A stretch of DNA of 64,000 bases from positions 5,001-69,000 of the forward strand of contig NZ_QLLO01000008.1 of NCBI RefSeq assembly GCF_003259525.1, read 5' to 3'. Position 1 is the first letter of the stretch. Every line of letters begins with the position of its first letter. This DNA is from Olleya aquimaris (lineage in GTDB: Bacteria; Bacteroidota; Bacteroidia; Flavobacteriales; Flavobacteriaceae). Below the pieces are notes generated by a model that worked only from the letters and a program-made list of their open reading frames with translations, was not told the DNA's origin and did not search any database. Positions 7,974 to 17,880 of this stretch are shown here, piece after piece. Made by a program: the position numbers and the translations under genes.

Positions 7974-9509
7974 TTAAAAAGGTACATCATTATCATCCTG
8001 CTCTGGTGCGCCAAAAGCATCATTAGCAGTTGGGAAATTGTCCGGAGCAAATGTATTATCGTTAGCAGCAGCATTCATTTTACTATGAAACTCTTGACCA
8101 AACGGTGTATCAAAGTCGTCTAGATTATCAAATTTACCTAAGTGTCCAATAAACTTTAACCTAATATTATCTAAACCTCCATTACGATGTTTTGCTACAA
8201 TAAACTCTCCTTGACCTTCTGTTGGCGAGCGTTCTTCATCATCCCACTCGTCTATTTTATAATATTCTGGTCTATAAATAAAGCTTACAATATCTGCATC
8301 TTGCTCAATTGCTCCAGATTCACGTAAATCTGAAAGTAATGGACGTTTACTACCACCACGAGTTTCTACAGCACGTGACAGCTGTGATAATGCTATAACA
8401 GGTACACTTAACTCTTTAGCTAATGCTTTTAGGTTTCTAGAAATAGTAGAGATTTCCTGCTCACGATTACCACCAGAACCTGAAGCTGTCATTAGTTGTA
8501 AGTAATCAATCATAATCATTTTTATACCATGTTGCGAAGCCAAACGACGTGCTTTTGCACGTAAGTCAAAAATTGAAAGTGAAGGTGTATCGTCAATAAA
8601 CAAAGGTGCTTTTTCTAAATCTTTAACTTTAGTATTTAGCTGTTCCCATTCGTGTTTTTCAAGTTTTCCAGTTCTTAATTTTTCTGAAGACAATCCAGTT
8701 TCACTAGAAATTAAACGAGTAATTAATTGTACTGAAGCCATCTCTAAAGAGAAAAATGCAACAGGAATATTTGAGTTAACTGCTACATTACGAGCCATAG
8801 TTAAGGTAAAAGCTGTTTTACCCATACCAGGACGTGCTGCAATAATAATTAAATCACTTTCTTGCCATCCAGAAGTTAACTTATCTAGTTTATCAAAACC
8901 TGAAGGAATTCCGCTCATTCCTTCTTTTTTCGAAATTTCTTCAATTTTCTTTTTGGCTTGTATTACTAAATCTTGAGCAGTTTCACTTGACTTTTTAATG
9001 TTACCTTGGGTAACTTCATATAATTTAGATTCTGCTTTATCTAATAAATCAAATACATCTTGGGTTTCGTCATAAGAATCTTCAATAATTTCTGAAGAAA
9101 TTTTTATTAAGCTACGTTGAATGTATTTTTGTAAAATAATACGTGCATGAAACTCGATATGCGCAGAAGATGATACTTTTTGCGTTAAAGAAATCAGGTA
9201 AAAATCTCCACCAGCTAAATCTAATTTTGAATTTTTCTTTAATTGCGTAGAAACTGTTAATAAGTCAATAGGTTGACTCTCTTGAAACAGCATGAATATA
9301 GCTTCAAATATATGCTGATGCGCTTCCTTGTAAAATGCTTCAGGACTTAAAATATCAATTACTTCATCAACCCCTTTTTTGTCAATCATCATGGCACCAA
9401 GCACAACTTCCTCCAAATCTAAAGCTTGAGGTGGAATCTTACCTTTTTCAAGGCTAATAATGGTGCTCTTATCAACTTGATACCCTTTTATCTGATTAGG
9501 TTGCTTCAT
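7974..9509 (-). CDS. dnaB: Replicative DNA helicase
   Basis: Hexameric 5'-3' helicase of the replication fork. The 511-residue protein has the N-terminal DnaB domain (PPQALDLEEVVLGAMMID) and a RecA-like C-terminal domain with Walker A ARPGMGKTAF, the FFSLEM block, Walker B MIMIDYLQLM and SRNLKALAKEL. There is no intein. The acidic C-terminal tail ending DDNDVPF is longer than in E. coli and resembles an SSB-type acidic tip, which is a guess only. Confidence 0.97.
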   Translation of the reverse strand: MKQPNQIKGYQVDKSTIISLEKGKIPPQALDLEEVVLGAMMIDKKGVDEVIDILSPEAFYKEAHQHIFEAIFMLFQESQPIDLLTVSTQLKKNSKLDLAGGDFYLISLTQKVSSSAHIEFHARIILQKYIQRSLIKISSEIIEDSYDETQDVFDLLDKAESKLYEVTQGNIKKSSETAQDLVIQAKKKIEEISKKEGMSGIPSGFDKLDKLTSGWQESDLIIIAARPGMGKTAFTLTMARNVAVNSNIPVAFFSLEMASVQLITRLISSETGLSSEKLRTGKLEKHEWEQLNTKVKDLEKAPLFIDDTPSLSIFDLRAKARRLASQHGIKMIMIDYLQLMTASGSGGNREQEISTISRNLKALAKELSVPVIALSQLSRAVETRGGSKRPLLSDLRESGAIEQDADIVSFIYRPEYYKIDEWDDEERSPTEGQGEFIVAKHRNGGLDNIRLKFIGHLGKFDNLDDFDTPFGQEFHSKMNAAANDNTFAPDNFPTANDAFGAPEQDDNDVPF

Positions 9510-9707
9510 TTTACGGATATAATTTTAAGTAAAAACGTGATGGTTTTTGTGGTTAATTATTGATTAAAACTAGTTATAAATTTGACTAATTCAAGATTTA
9601 GCGAATGTAAATAAATAGTTAAGAAATATTCAATTACAAAGTTACTCAATCTTAACAGGTAGTCAACAATTATAGTGTTAATAACTTCAAATTTTTGTTA
9701 ACAAGCA

Positions 9708-9740
9708 TAAAAAAAATCTGAAGCAGAAACTTCAGATTTT
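9708..9740 (-). terminator. Rho-independent terminator after accA
   Basis: Stem AAAATCTGAAG / CTTCAGATTTT with a 6-nt loop. On the minus strand it ends in a T-run and lies 25 nt past the accA stop codon. Confidence 0.85.
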
Positions 9741-9764
9741 GTTAGCAAATGGTTTTTATAAGGT

Positions 9765-10718
9765 TTACCCTTTAAAAACTCCCATTTCTGAATATTTTTC
9801 GATGCGATTATTTACTAATTCTTTTGGTGATAAGTTTTTAAACTCGTCAAACGCTTTGACAATTGCATCAGATACTGTTTTAAAAGTTGTTTCTCTATCA
9901 GTATGAGCGCCACCAAGTGGTTCTTTAATGATATCATCAACAATTTTCATTTTTTTCATGTCTTTTGCTGTCAATTTTAATGCTTCTGCAGCTTGCTCTT
10001 TATACTCCCAACTTCTCCATAAAATAGACGAACAAGATTCTGGTGATATTACAGAGTACCACGTGTTTTCTAGCATCATGATTTTATCTCCAACACCAAT
10101 ACCTAATGCACCACCAGAAGCACCTTCACCAATAACTATGGTTATAATTGGTACTTTTAAGCGTGTCATTTCTAAAATATTTCTTGCAATTGCTTCCCCT
10201 TGACCACGCTCTTCAGCTTCTAAACCAGGGTATGCACCAGGAGTATCTAATAAGGTTACAACAGGAATTCCGAATTTTTCAGCAGACTTCATTAAACGTA
10301 AAGCTTTACGGTACCCTTCTGGATTAGCCATACCAAAATTGCGGTATTGTCTTGTTTTTGTATTGTAACCTTTTTGTTGACCAATAAACATAAAGCTTTG
10401 GTCACCAATTTTTCCTAAACCACCAATCATTGCTTTGTCATCCTTAAAACTTCTGTCTCCATGAAGCTCTAAAAACGATTCACCACAAATGGCTTTTATA
10501 TAATCTAATGTATATGGTCTATCTGGATGGCGCGACAATTGTACACGTTGCCAAGCGGTAAGATTTTTATAAATTTCTTTTTTAGTTGCAACAAGCTTTT
10601 TTTCAATTTGCTTGCAAGTTTGTGTCACATCAACATCACTTTCTTCTCCAATAACTTGACACTTTTCTAGTTGTTCTTCTAGTTCTTTTATAGGTAATTC
10701 AAATTCTAAATATTCCAT
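9765..10718 (-). CDS. accA: Acetyl-CoA carboxylase carboxyltransferase subunit alpha
   Basis: AccA joins AccD to transfer the carboxyl group from biotin to acetyl-CoA, making malonyl-CoA for fatty acid synthesis. The 317-residue protein matches the family end to end: the N-terminal coiled region, [22 protein letters not shown], the crotonase-like core with [16 protein letters not shown] and [15 protein letters not shown]. accD is not in the window. It has its own -7 box at 10752-10759 and a terminator. Confidence 0.97.
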   Translation of the reverse strand: MEYLEFELPIKELEEQLEKCQVIGEESDVDVTQTCKQIEKKLVATKKEIYKNLTAWQRVQLSRHPDRPYTLDYIKAICGESFLELHGDRSFKDDKAMIGGLGKIGDQSFMFIGQQKGYNTKTRQYRNFGMANPEGYRKALRLMKSAEKFGIPVVTLLDTPGAYPGLEAEERGQGEAIARNILEMTRLKVPIITIVIGEGASGGALGIGVGDKIMMLENTWYSVISPESCSSILWRSWEYKEQAAEALKLTAKDMKKMKIVDDIIKEPLGGAHTDRETTFKTVSDAIVKAFDEFKNLSPKELVNNRIEKYSEMGVFKG

Positions 10719-10751
10719 AGGGAATGATAGTTTTGTTTATTTGTTAGATTG

Positions 10752-10759
10752 CAAAATTA
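10752..10759 (-). promoter_or_regulatory. accA promoter -7 box
   Basis: TAATTTTG on minus matches TAnnTTTG, about 33 nt upstream of the accA ATG. No clear -33 TTG at the right spacing. Confidence 0.45.
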
Positions 10760-10836
10760 CATTTTTTTTGGTTCATTTTTTATGAATACAATCAAAATGA
10801 GCATATTTATACGTTAAAAATTGATAGTCAGTTAGT

Positions 10837-11736
10837 TTACTTTTGTTTTTTTGTCATTAATTGTTTCCAATTTTTTAAAATTCCATTTAGTAAAACAACT
10901 CCTAATATGATAAATGCACCAATATAGAATGATGCAGACATGGTTTCTGTTTCTGGAAATAAAATTAATGCCAATATGATACCATATATTGGTTCTAAAT
11001 TATAGGTTAACACTACTGTATATGGGCTTATAAATCGCATGACATAAACCGATGCAATAAAAGCATAGGCTGTACACACTGAAGCTAAAATTACTAACCA
11101 TAACCAATCTGATGCAGAAACATTAAAGTGGTTAGCATTAAAGCCTTCTCCAAAGATTAATATATATATTGAAATGAAAAAAACACCACTTATAAACTCA
11201 TAAAACGAGATTTTAGTAGCAGAATGTTGTTCTAAAAACTTACCGTTAAGCACTGCAAATAATGATGATAGAAACGCTGAAACAACACCTAACACCATTC
11301 CATAAATATATTTTAATTCGCTTTGAACAATTAAATAAATACCAATTATTACTATTAGCCCAAAGACTATCTCATAGGTAATTATTTTACGTTTGTAAAT
11401 TATGGGCTCTATAAAAGAGGCAAAAAAAGCACCAGTAGAAAACATCGCTAATGCTATAGATGCATTAGAAACTTGAATGGATCCAAAAAAAGTAATCCAA
11501 TGTAATGCTATAATAATACCTGCTATAGCTAATTTAAAAAATGCTTTTGTAGAAATTGAAATATTAACTTTTGCTATTTTAATGTATAAAAACATTAAAA
11601 CTGTAGCAATTAACATTCTGTACCAAACTAAACTAACTGCATTTATAGTGATAAGTTTTCCTAGAATAGCAGTAAAACCAGCTATAAAAACCAGGAGATG
11701 AAGGTGAAGATAATTTTTAAGTTTATCGTTTTGCAT
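10837..11736 (-). CDS. EamA/DMT-superfamily transporter
   Basis: A 299-residue protein with about ten membrane helices arranged as two EamA repeats (SLVWYRMLIAT in repeat one, YNLEPIYGIILALILFPE in repeat two). These typically export amino acids or other metabolites; the substrate is unknown. Its start overlaps the 3' end of lptG by 14 nt, so it is the last gene of a tgt-lptG-EamA unit. Confidence 0.87.
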   Translation of the reverse strand: MQNDKLKNYLHLHLLVFIAGFTAILGKLITINAVSLVWYRMLIATVLMFLYIKIAKVNISISTKAFFKLAIAGIIIALHWITFFGSIQVSNASIALAMFSTGAFFASFIEPIIYKRKIITYEIVFGLIVIIGIYLIVQSELKYIYGMVLGVVSAFLSSLFAVLNGKFLEQHSATKISFYEFISGVFFISIYILIFGEGFNANHFNVSASDWLWLVILASVCTAYAFIASVYVMRFISPYTVVLTYNLEPIYGIILALILFPETETMSASFYIGAFIILGVVLLNGILKNWKQLMTKKQK

Positions 11737-12796
11737 TGCGCAGTAAGATAATAGCTAATATTCCAAAAATAATATTGGGAAACCATACTGCTAATAATGG
11801 CGAAAAGTCTGATTGTGCTGCTAGCGTTCCAAATATTTTATCAAAAAACACAAATATCATGGCTATACATATACCAAAAGCCAAGTTAACACCCATACCT
11901 CCACGACGTTTTCTTGACGAGACAGCTACAGCAATTATGGTTAAGATAAATACAGAAACTGGTAAACTCCATTTTTGATATTTAGCCAATTTATATCGAC
12001 CAATAAATTTAGAGCCTCTTTTTTCTTCTCTATCTATAAATTTAACCAATTCATTATATCGTAAAGTTTCGGCTATATAATCTTCTGGAGTTAAATCTTC
12101 TAAATCAAAACTAAAAATGGTGTCTTTTTTTCTTTGTACATCAAGTATATCGTTGTTTTCTCCAATAGTCCTTTTAATATAATTTCTTAAAACAAAAGCA
12201 GAATCTTCTTCATAATACCTGATATTTGAAGCACTTATCTTATAACTCATTTTACCTTCTTCAAAATGCTCTAAAGTAAAATTGATTCCCGTTTTATTTT
12301 TAGTATCAAAACTGGTTACGTAAATGATTTCATTATCATTAATTTGCTTTAATACATTGGTATTATTGAGTGCTTTTTTACCAGAGAGGTATTTATATTT
12401 AAAATTATTAAAGCCTTTACTGGCATTAGGTGCTAAATACAAACCTAAGACAATAGATATAATAGCTACAATTACTCCACCAATTAAATAGGGTCTTAAA
12501 AAACGTGTAAATGACACACCAGAACTTAAAAACGCAACAACCTCTGTATTATTGGCTAATTTTGAGGTAAACCAGATAACAGATAAAAATAAAAATAAAG
12601 GAAACAGTAGATGTGCAAAATAAATGGTGAAGTCTAACAAGTACTGCATGACTTCGCCGAAAGGCGCATTATTTTCAAGAATTTTACCAATTTTTTCAGC
12701 TAAATGGACGGTTATACCAATAGGTATAAATAACAAAAGCATGACTGCAAATGTCATTAAATAACGTTTAAGTATGTACCAATCTAATATTTTCAC
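11723..12796 (-). CDS. lptG: LptG/LptF-family (YjgP/YjgQ) permease
   Basis: Part of the inner-membrane LPS export machine. The 357-residue protein starts MKILDWYILKRYLMTF (the family signature of an N-terminal helix pair), has three N-terminal membrane helices, a periplasmic beta-jellyroll of about 150 residues, and three C-terminal helices. It starts at GTG directly after the tgt stop (TAAGTG). Whether it is LptF or LptG cannot be settled, but the N-terminal form favours LptG. Confidence 0.85.
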   Translation of the reverse strand: MKILDWYILKRYLMTFAVMLLLFIPIGITVHLAEKIGKILENNAPFGEVMQYLLDFTIYFAHLLFPLFLFLSVIWFTSKLANNTEVVAFLSSGVSFTRFLRPYLIGGVIVAIISIVLGLYLAPNASKGFNNFKYKYLSGKKALNNTNVLKQINDNEIIYVTSFDTKNKTGINFTLEHFEEGKMSYKISASNIRYYEEDSAFVLRNYIKRTIGENNDILDVQRKKDTIFSFDLEDLTPEDYIAETLRYNELVKFIDREEKRGSKFIGRYKLAKYQKWSLPVSVFILTIIAVAVSSRKRRGGMGVNLAFGICIAMIFVFFDKIFGTLAAQSDFSPLLAVWFPNIIFGILAIILLRNAKR

Positions 12797-13927
12797 TTAT
12801 AAGCGTTTATCCATTTGCTTTACCATTTGGTCTTTCCAAGTTCTAAAATCTCCTGCTAAAATATGTTTTCTTGCTTCTCTAGTCAACCATAAATAAAATC
12901 CTAAATTATGTATGGTTGCAATTTGCTTACCTAACAACTCATTAACAGTAAACAAATGTCTTAAATAAGCTTTACTGTATTCTGTGTCTACAAAGGTAAT
13001 TCCCATCTCATCAATAGGCGAAAAATCGTCACGCCATTTTAAATTTTTGATATTAATGGTACCATGAGCAGTAAATAACATACCGTTTCTGGCATTACGA
13101 GTAGGCATTACACAATCAAACATATCAACACCAAGTGCAATATTTTCTAGAATATTAATTGGTGTACCCACTCCCATTAAATAACGTGGTTTATCTTCTG
13201 GTAATATATCTGTAACTACTTCTGTCATAGCATACATTTCTTCTGCTGGCTCACCAACTGACAAGCCACCTATTGCATTACCAACTGCACCTGCATTTGC
13301 TATATATTCGGCAGATTGTTTACGTAAATCTTTATAGGTACTACCTTGAACTATTGGAAAAAATGCTTGAGAGTAGTCATATTTAAAAGGTACTTTTTCT
13401 AAATGATTGATACATCTATCTAACCAACGATGTGTCATATGCATAGATCGTCTTGCATAATTATAATCGCAAGGGTAAGGTGTGCATTCATCAAAAGCCA
13501 TGATAATATCTGCACCAATACTACGTTGGATTTCCATGACATTTTCTGGTGTAAATGTATGGTAACTTCCATCTATATGAGATTTAAATTTAACACCTTC
13601 TTCTTTAATTTTTCTATTTGCAGATAACGAGTATACTTGATAACCACCAGAATCTGTTAAGATATTTCTATCCCAATTCATAAATTTGTGCAAACCACCA
13701 GCTTTTTCAAGTATTTCGGTTTGTGGCTTTAAGTATAAGTGGTAAGTGTTACCTAAAATAATATCTGGATTAATATCTTCTTTTAATTCTCTTTGGTGCA
13801 CACCTTTAACAGATGCTACAGTACCAACAGGCATAAAAATAGGAGTTTCAATAACTCCATGATCTGTTGTTATTACTCCTGCTCTTGCGTTACTTTGTGT
13901 GTCTTTTGCTTTTAAATCGAAAGTCAT
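12797..13927 (-). CDS. tgt: tRNA-guanine transglycosylase lacking zinc cysteines
   Basis: Exchanges guanine for preQ1 at position 34 of GUN-anticodon tRNAs in queuosine synthesis. The catalytic blocks are present: DSGGYQVYSLS, DECTPYP, GGLSVGEP, and FDCVMPTRNARNG carrying the nucleophilic Asp. In the usual zinc site the family pattern CxCxxC between DE and YSxAYLRHL is replaced by MGITFVDT, so all three cysteines are absent while the HNLGFY histidine remains. The start is taken at MTFDLKAKD, nine residues inside the longest frame, because a -7 box lies at 13952-13959. It heads the lptG/EamA operon. Confidence 0.95.
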   Translation of the reverse strand: MTFDLKAKDTQSNARAGVITTDHGVIETPIFMPVGTVASVKGVHQRELKEDINPDIILGNTYHLYLKPQTEILEKAGGLHKFMNWDRNILTDSGGYQVYSLSANRKIKEEGVKFKSHIDGSYHTFTPENVMEIQRSIGADIIMAFDECTPYPCDYNYARRSMHMTHRWLDRCINHLEKVPFKYDYSQAFFPIVQGSTYKDLRKQSAEYIANAGAVGNAIGGLSVGEPAEEMYAMTEVVTDILPEDKPRYLMGVGTPINILENIALGVDMFDCVMPTRNARNGMLFTAHGTINIKNLKWRDDFSPIDEMGITFVDTEYSKAYLRHLFTVNELLGKQIATIHNLGFYLWLTREARKHILAGDFRTWKDQMVKQMDKRL

Positions 13928-13951
13928 TGTGTGTCTTAAATCTTCAGCTAG

Positions 13952-13959
13952 CAAATATA
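13952..13959 (-). promoter_or_regulatory. tgt operon promoter -7 box
   Basis: TATATTTG on minus, 25 nt before the chosen ATG at 13927. It overlaps the alternative longer start (13954), which argues against that start. No well-spaced -33 TTG was found. Confidence 0.5.
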
Positions 13960-14139
13960 ATTAAGAAATACACAAAGGGTCTTAAATACTTACTAAAATT
14001 GAAATATTTGTACAACACAATAAAAAATAAGAGTAATTGTTAAGAAATCGAGGCAAATCGTTAATAAGTGTAACGATTCAATTTTTGTGACCGCCTTTTA
14101 AAAAACTAATTTTGGAACAAAATAATTAACCCATAAAAC

Positions 14140-14985
14140 ATGGCAAGCATTCAACAATTAGAAGATTTAACAACACAAGTACGCAGAGACATTTTGCGTA
14201 TGGTTCATAAAGTAAATTCTGGTCATCCAGGTGGTTCTTTAGGTTGCGCAGAATTTTTTGTAGCACTTTATAAAAACATTATGGACAGAAAAGAAGGATT
14301 TGATATGGATGGTATTGGAGAAGATATTTTCTTCCTATCCAACGGACATATCTCTCCTGTTTATTATAGTGTTTTAGCACGATCAGGGTATTTTCCTGTT
14401 GAAGAGCTAAACACATTTAGATTGATAAACTCTAGACTACAAGGTCACCCAACAACTCACGAGAATTTACCAGGAGTTAGAATTGCATCAGGATCTTTAG
14501 GACAAGGACTTAGTGTAGCGTTAGGTGCTGCTCAAGCTAAAAAATTAAACGGTTGTAACCATTTAATTTACAGTTTACATGGTGATGGAGAAATGCAAGA
14601 AGGTCAAAATTGGGAAGCAATTATGTATGCTGCAGGTAATAAAGTAGATAATATTATTGCTACTATAGATTTAAACGGTCAGCAAATTGATGGGTCTACA
14701 GATGATGTTTTACCAATGGGAAGTTTTAGAGCAAAATTTGAAGCTTTTGGTTGGACTGTTGTAGATATAGAAAACGGTAATTCTATAGAAGACATCCTAA
14801 AAGGAATGGAAAAAGCTAAAAGCTTAACAGGTCAAGGAAAACCAGTTTGTGTGCTACTAAAAACAGTTATGGGTCATGGTGTAGACTTTATGATGCATAC
14901 ACACGCTTGGCATGGTAAAGCTCCAAATGACGAGCAGCTAGCAATTGGATTAGAACAAAATCCTGAAACTTTAGGCGATTACTAA
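14140..14985 (+). CDS. Transketolase, N-terminal subunit
   Basis: Thiamine-diphosphate half of a split transketolase in the pentose phosphate pathway. The 281-residue protein shows NSGHPGGSLGCAEF, the ThDP-binding stretch from GDGEMQEGQNWEA to DLNGQQIDG, and the H-G-V-D region (MGHGVDFM). The partner subunit starts 20 nt after its stop, so the pair forms one operon and one enzyme. Confidence 0.95.
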   Translation: MASIQQLEDLTTQVRRDILRMVHKVNSGHPGGSLGCAEFFVALYKNIMDRKEGFDMDGIGEDIFFLSNGHISPVYYSVLARSGYFPVEELNTFRLINSRLQGHPTTHENLPGVRIASGSLGQGLSVALGAAQAKKLNGCNHLIYSLHGDGEMQEGQNWEAIMYAAGNKVDNIIATIDLNGQQIDGSTDDVLPMGSFRAKFEAFGWTVVDIENGNSIEDILKGMEKAKSLTGQGKPVCVLLKTVMGHGVDFMMHTHAWHGKAPNDEQLAIGLEQNPETLGDY

Positions 14986-15005
14986 TTAACCAGAACTTAG
15001 ACAAA

Positions 15006-15959
15006 ATGAAAACATATACAAATACAGGAAGTAAAGATACACGTTCAGGTTTTGGAGCTGGACTTACAGAATTAGGACAAACCAATGAAAATGTTGTTGC
15101 ACTTTGCGCCGATTTAATAGGATCCTTAAAAATGGATGACTTTAAAAAGAATCATCCAGAGCGATTTTTTCAGGTTGGAATTGCAGAAGCTAACATGATA
15201 GGTATGGCTGCAGGATTAACAATTGGTGGTAAAATACCATTTACCGGAACTTTTGCAAACTTCTCTACAGGTCGAGTGTATGACCAAATAAGACAAAGTG
15301 TTGCTTACTCTGATAAAAATGTAAAAATCTGTGCATCGCACGCTGGTTTAACTTTAGGTGAAGATGGTGCCACACACCAAATCCTTGAAGATATTGGTTT
15401 AATGAAAATGTTACCAGGAATGGTAGTAATTAATCCATGTGACTACAATCAAACAAAAGCTGCAACTATTGCAATTGCAGATCACCATGGTCCTGTATAT
15501 TTACGTTTTGGACGTCCAAAAGTTGCCAACTTTACGCCAGAAGATCAAACTTTTGAAATTGGAAAAGCAGTTCATTTACAATCTGGTAATGATGTTACAA
15601 TTGTAGCAACAGGACATTTAGTATGGGAAGCTTTAGAAGCTGCAAAAGCATTACATGATAAAGGTATTTCTGCAGAGGTAATCAACATACATACCATTAA
15701 ACCCTTAGACGCTAATGCTATTATAGAATCTGTAAAGAAAACTAAATGCATTGTAACAGCCGAAGAGCATAACCATTTAGGTGGTTTAGGAGAAAGTGTT
15801 GCAAGAGTCCTGTCTCAACATCAGCCAACACCTCAAGAGTTTGTTGCTACCAATGATACTTTTGGTGAGTCTGGAACACCAGAGCAACTAATGGAAAAAT
15901 ATGGATTAAACGCAGAAGCGATTGTTAAAGCTTGTGAAAAAGTAATAAGTCGTAAATAA
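15006..15959 (+). CDS. Transketolase, C-terminal subunit
   Basis: Pyrimidine-binding and C-terminal domains of the split transketolase, 317 residues. It contains FFQVGIAEANMIGMAAGL (the catalytic Glu for ThDP activation), the SHAGLTLGEDGATHQ motif, and a transketolase C domain (HNHLGGLGESVA). It pairs with the gene immediately upstream and is followed by a strong terminator. Confidence 0.95.
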   Translation: MKTYTNTGSKDTRSGFGAGLTELGQTNENVVALCADLIGSLKMDDFKKNHPERFFQVGIAEANMIGMAAGLTIGGKIPFTGTFANFSTGRVYDQIRQSVAYSDKNVKICASHAGLTLGEDGATHQILEDIGLMKMLPGMVVINPCDYNQTKAATIAIADHHGPVYLRFGRPKVANFTPEDQTFEIGKAVHLQSGNDVTIVATGHLVWEALEAAKALHDKGISAEVINIHTIKPLDANAIIESVKKTKCIVTAEEHNHLGGLGESVARVLSQHQPTPQEFVATNDTFGESGTPEQLMEKYGLNAEAIVKACEKVISRK

Positions 15960-15980
15960 GTATTTAATATTATACTCAAA

Positions 15981-16016
15981 AGAGGCTTTAATCTAATTGA
16001 TTAAAGCCTCTTTTTA
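15981..16016 (+). terminator. Terminator after the transketolase genes
   Basis: A perfect 13-bp stem (AGAGGCTTTAATC / GATTAAAGCCTCT) with a 5-nt loop is followed by T5. Confidence 0.92.
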
Positions 16017-16103
16017 TTTATATTTAATTTGCCAATCAATTAATTAAAAAAATATTTTGGCATAATTTTCGTTATACTAATAGTTCATCAAAAAACAACA
16101 ATT

Positions 16104-16745
16104 ATGAAAATTTTACAAAGAATTGAAAAAGACACCAATCTTAAAACAACCCTAAGTAAAAAATTAATCTTAACATCTTTAGGTTCGTTATTATTTTCGA
16201 CCTTTATTTTTGCTCAAACTACAAGTGGATTTGGTATTAAAGGTGGATTAAACTACAATGGAAATGGTGATTATTTTGAATCTATTTCTAACAGTTATCA
16301 AAACCCTGAAGAGAATATTGGTTACCATGTTGGTATTTTTGGGAAGCTAGGAAACAAAGTTTATTTTAGACCAGAGTTAATTTACACTTCAACAACTAGT
16401 GATTATGATGCTGGAACATTCGATTTTAAAAAATTAGACGCTCCGTTACTTGTTGGAGTTAAAATATTGGGTCCAATTAGTGTTTTTGGAGGACCATCTT
16501 TACAATATGTTTTAGATAGTGACTTTGAAAACGCAACAGTTAATAATATCGAAAATGATTTTACTGTTGGCTTAAACTTTGGTATAGGATTTAGTATTAA
16601 TAAAGTTGGATTAGATTTACGTTATGAGAGAGGTTTTAATAATAATGAAGCTACTATTATAAACAATAACATGACCATTAATAATCCAAACCGTCTAGAT
16701 ACACGACCAGAACAACTTATCTTAAGTTTGTCCATAATGTTATAA
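16104..16745 (+). CDS. Outer-membrane beta-barrel protein (PorT-like)
   Basis: A 213-residue exported protein. A signal peptide (hydrophobic LILTSLGSLLFSTFIFAQ after a basic, unusually long N-terminus) is followed by alternating strands: GFGIKGGLNYNG, YHVGIFGKLGNKVYFRPEL, and a terminal LILSLSIML strand typical of Bacteroidota 'outer membrane beta-barrel' domains. Specific function is unknown. It is monocistronic, ending at a terminator shared with the convergent FKBP gene. Confidence 0.78.
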   Translation: MKILQRIEKDTNLKTTLSKKLILTSLGSLLFSTFIFAQTTSGFGIKGGLNYNGNGDYFESISNSYQNPEENIGYHVGIFGKLGNKVYFRPELIYTSTTSDYDAGTFDFKKLDAPLLVGVKILGPISVFGGPSLQYVLDSDFENATVNNIENDFTVGLNFGIGFSINKVGLDLRYERGFNNNEATIINNNMTINNPNRLDTRPEQLILSLSIML

Positions 16746-16750
16746 AGCAT

Positions 16751-16782
16751 AAAAAAAGCCACTTTAAAAGTGGCTTTTTTTT
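16751..16782. terminator. Bidirectional terminator between barrel and FKBP genes
   Basis: The AAGCCACTT/AAGTGGCTT stem is flanked by A7 on the left and T8 on the right, so it can serve both convergent genes. Confidence 0.85.
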
Positions 16783-16786
16783 GTTA

Positions 16787-17800
16787 TTAATTAGACTCGT
16801 TAGAATCTGCATCTAAGTAATTGGGTATTCCGTCTCCATCGCTATCATCGTTAGTTGGATCTCCGTCTCCGTTTTTATCGTTGGTTGGATCACCATCTCC
16901 ATCACTATCAAAATTTAAATCTGTATCTTCTAAATCTTCATTAGCAGTTAAGACACCATCATTATCATCATCGTTATCAAAAAAGTTTGGAAAACCATCA
17001 CCATCTGTATCATCGTTAAAACCATCACCATCTTGATCTAAATCCTCTAAACGAGAAAAAATAGAATCTCCATCATAGTCTGTATTAATTCTAGTTAATA
17101 ATCCTAGTTTAAAAATTATAGGACTGTAGCTTGGTATATTAGTAGTAGCAGAAGAGAAATATCCAATTCCAGAAGGGATAAATACTGCTCCAATACCATG
17201 ATTATGACTTGTTGTAGTCCCGTCTCCATTTTCACTATACCCTTCTCTAGCTTGAAACTCGATTAATGCTTCTCTAAAACCTGTAATAACTCCTAATGAT
17301 AACCCTACGTTAGTTAAATTTAATGGTTGATTAACCACATCTGCACTATCAAATACATCACCATTTAAAAGGCTTCCTTCATATAAAACTCCAACAGCAT
17401 CAAGCGGATGTATATTATGTCCTAAACCTTGTCTTACTTTAAGAATGTATAATTTATAATCTATACCGTCTTGAGTTACTATTTTTTCTTCAACTTGATC
17501 TATAAGCGGAATTTTATTACTGTTAGCATCAGCAATAGTATCAAAAACTATTTGAAACGTATCATTAGGTGTAATGCTAGCAGGTGATGAAGATAAATCG
17601 CTGTACTCAGGATTAGACTCAAACTCTTCGTAATTATAAAAATGAGTTTGTAAATAGGTTTCAATCTCTGCTATATCTTCAGCATAGACTTCTGCTCTAT
17701 CTCTTTCAACAAAAGTTGTTGTATCATCTTCTTCTTTTTTACATGATAAAACGGTAACAAAAACTGTTAAAAGTATTAAAGTAATTTTTCTTAATTTCAT
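16787..17800 (-). CDS. FKBP-type peptidyl-prolyl isomerase lipoprotein with TSP3 repeats
   Basis: A surface or periplasmic lipoprotein of 337 residues. The chosen start (MKLRKITLILL) gives a signal with lipobox VLSC followed by acidic residues; the longer frame adds ten residues before it. The middle part is an FKBP-like domain (LDAVGVLYEGSLLNGDVFDSAD, FIPSGIGYFSS). The last ~100 residues are calcium-binding thrombospondin type 3 repeats (DQDGDGFNDDTDGDG and similar). FKBP plus TSP3 is a combination I know from Flavobacteriaceae. It probably assists folding of exported proteins. Confidence 0.88.
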   Translation of the reverse strand: MKLRKITLILLTVFVTVLSCKKEEDDTTTFVERDRAEVYAEDIAEIETYLQTHFYNYEEFESNPEYSDLSSSPASITPNDTFQIVFDTIADANSNKIPLIDQVEEKIVTQDGIDYKLYILKVRQGLGHNIHPLDAVGVLYEGSLLNGDVFDSADVVNQPLNLTNVGLSLGVITGFREALIEFQAREGYSENGDGTTTSHNHGIGAVFIPSGIGYFSSATTNIPSYSPIIFKLGLLTRINTDYDGDSIFSRLEDLDQDGDGFNDDTDGDGFPNFFDNDDDNDGVLTANEDLEDTDLNFDSDGDGDPTNDKNGDGDPTNDDSDGDGIPNYLDADSNESN

Positions 17801-17816
17801 TATTGCTATTTTTGAG

Positions 17817-17845
17817 TTGGCAAGATACATTTTAATATAATTTTG
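17817..17845 (+). promoter_or_regulatory. Promoter of the S4/phosphoribosyltransferase pair
   Basis: TTG, 18 nt, TAATTTTG, ending 35 nt before the S4 gene ATG. Confidence 0.55.
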
Positions 17846-17880
17846 TACAATAACGTTAACGCTAATTTTAGATAAATTGT

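Noticed and set aside
16821-17036. Repetitive DNA with a 71-codon Ser/Pro frame, at first sight CRISPR-like or a separate gene
   Set aside because: The repeats are codons of the calcium-binding TSP3 repeats of the minus-strand FKBP lipoprotein; repeat units vary in length and sequence, and the plus frame is its antisense shadow.
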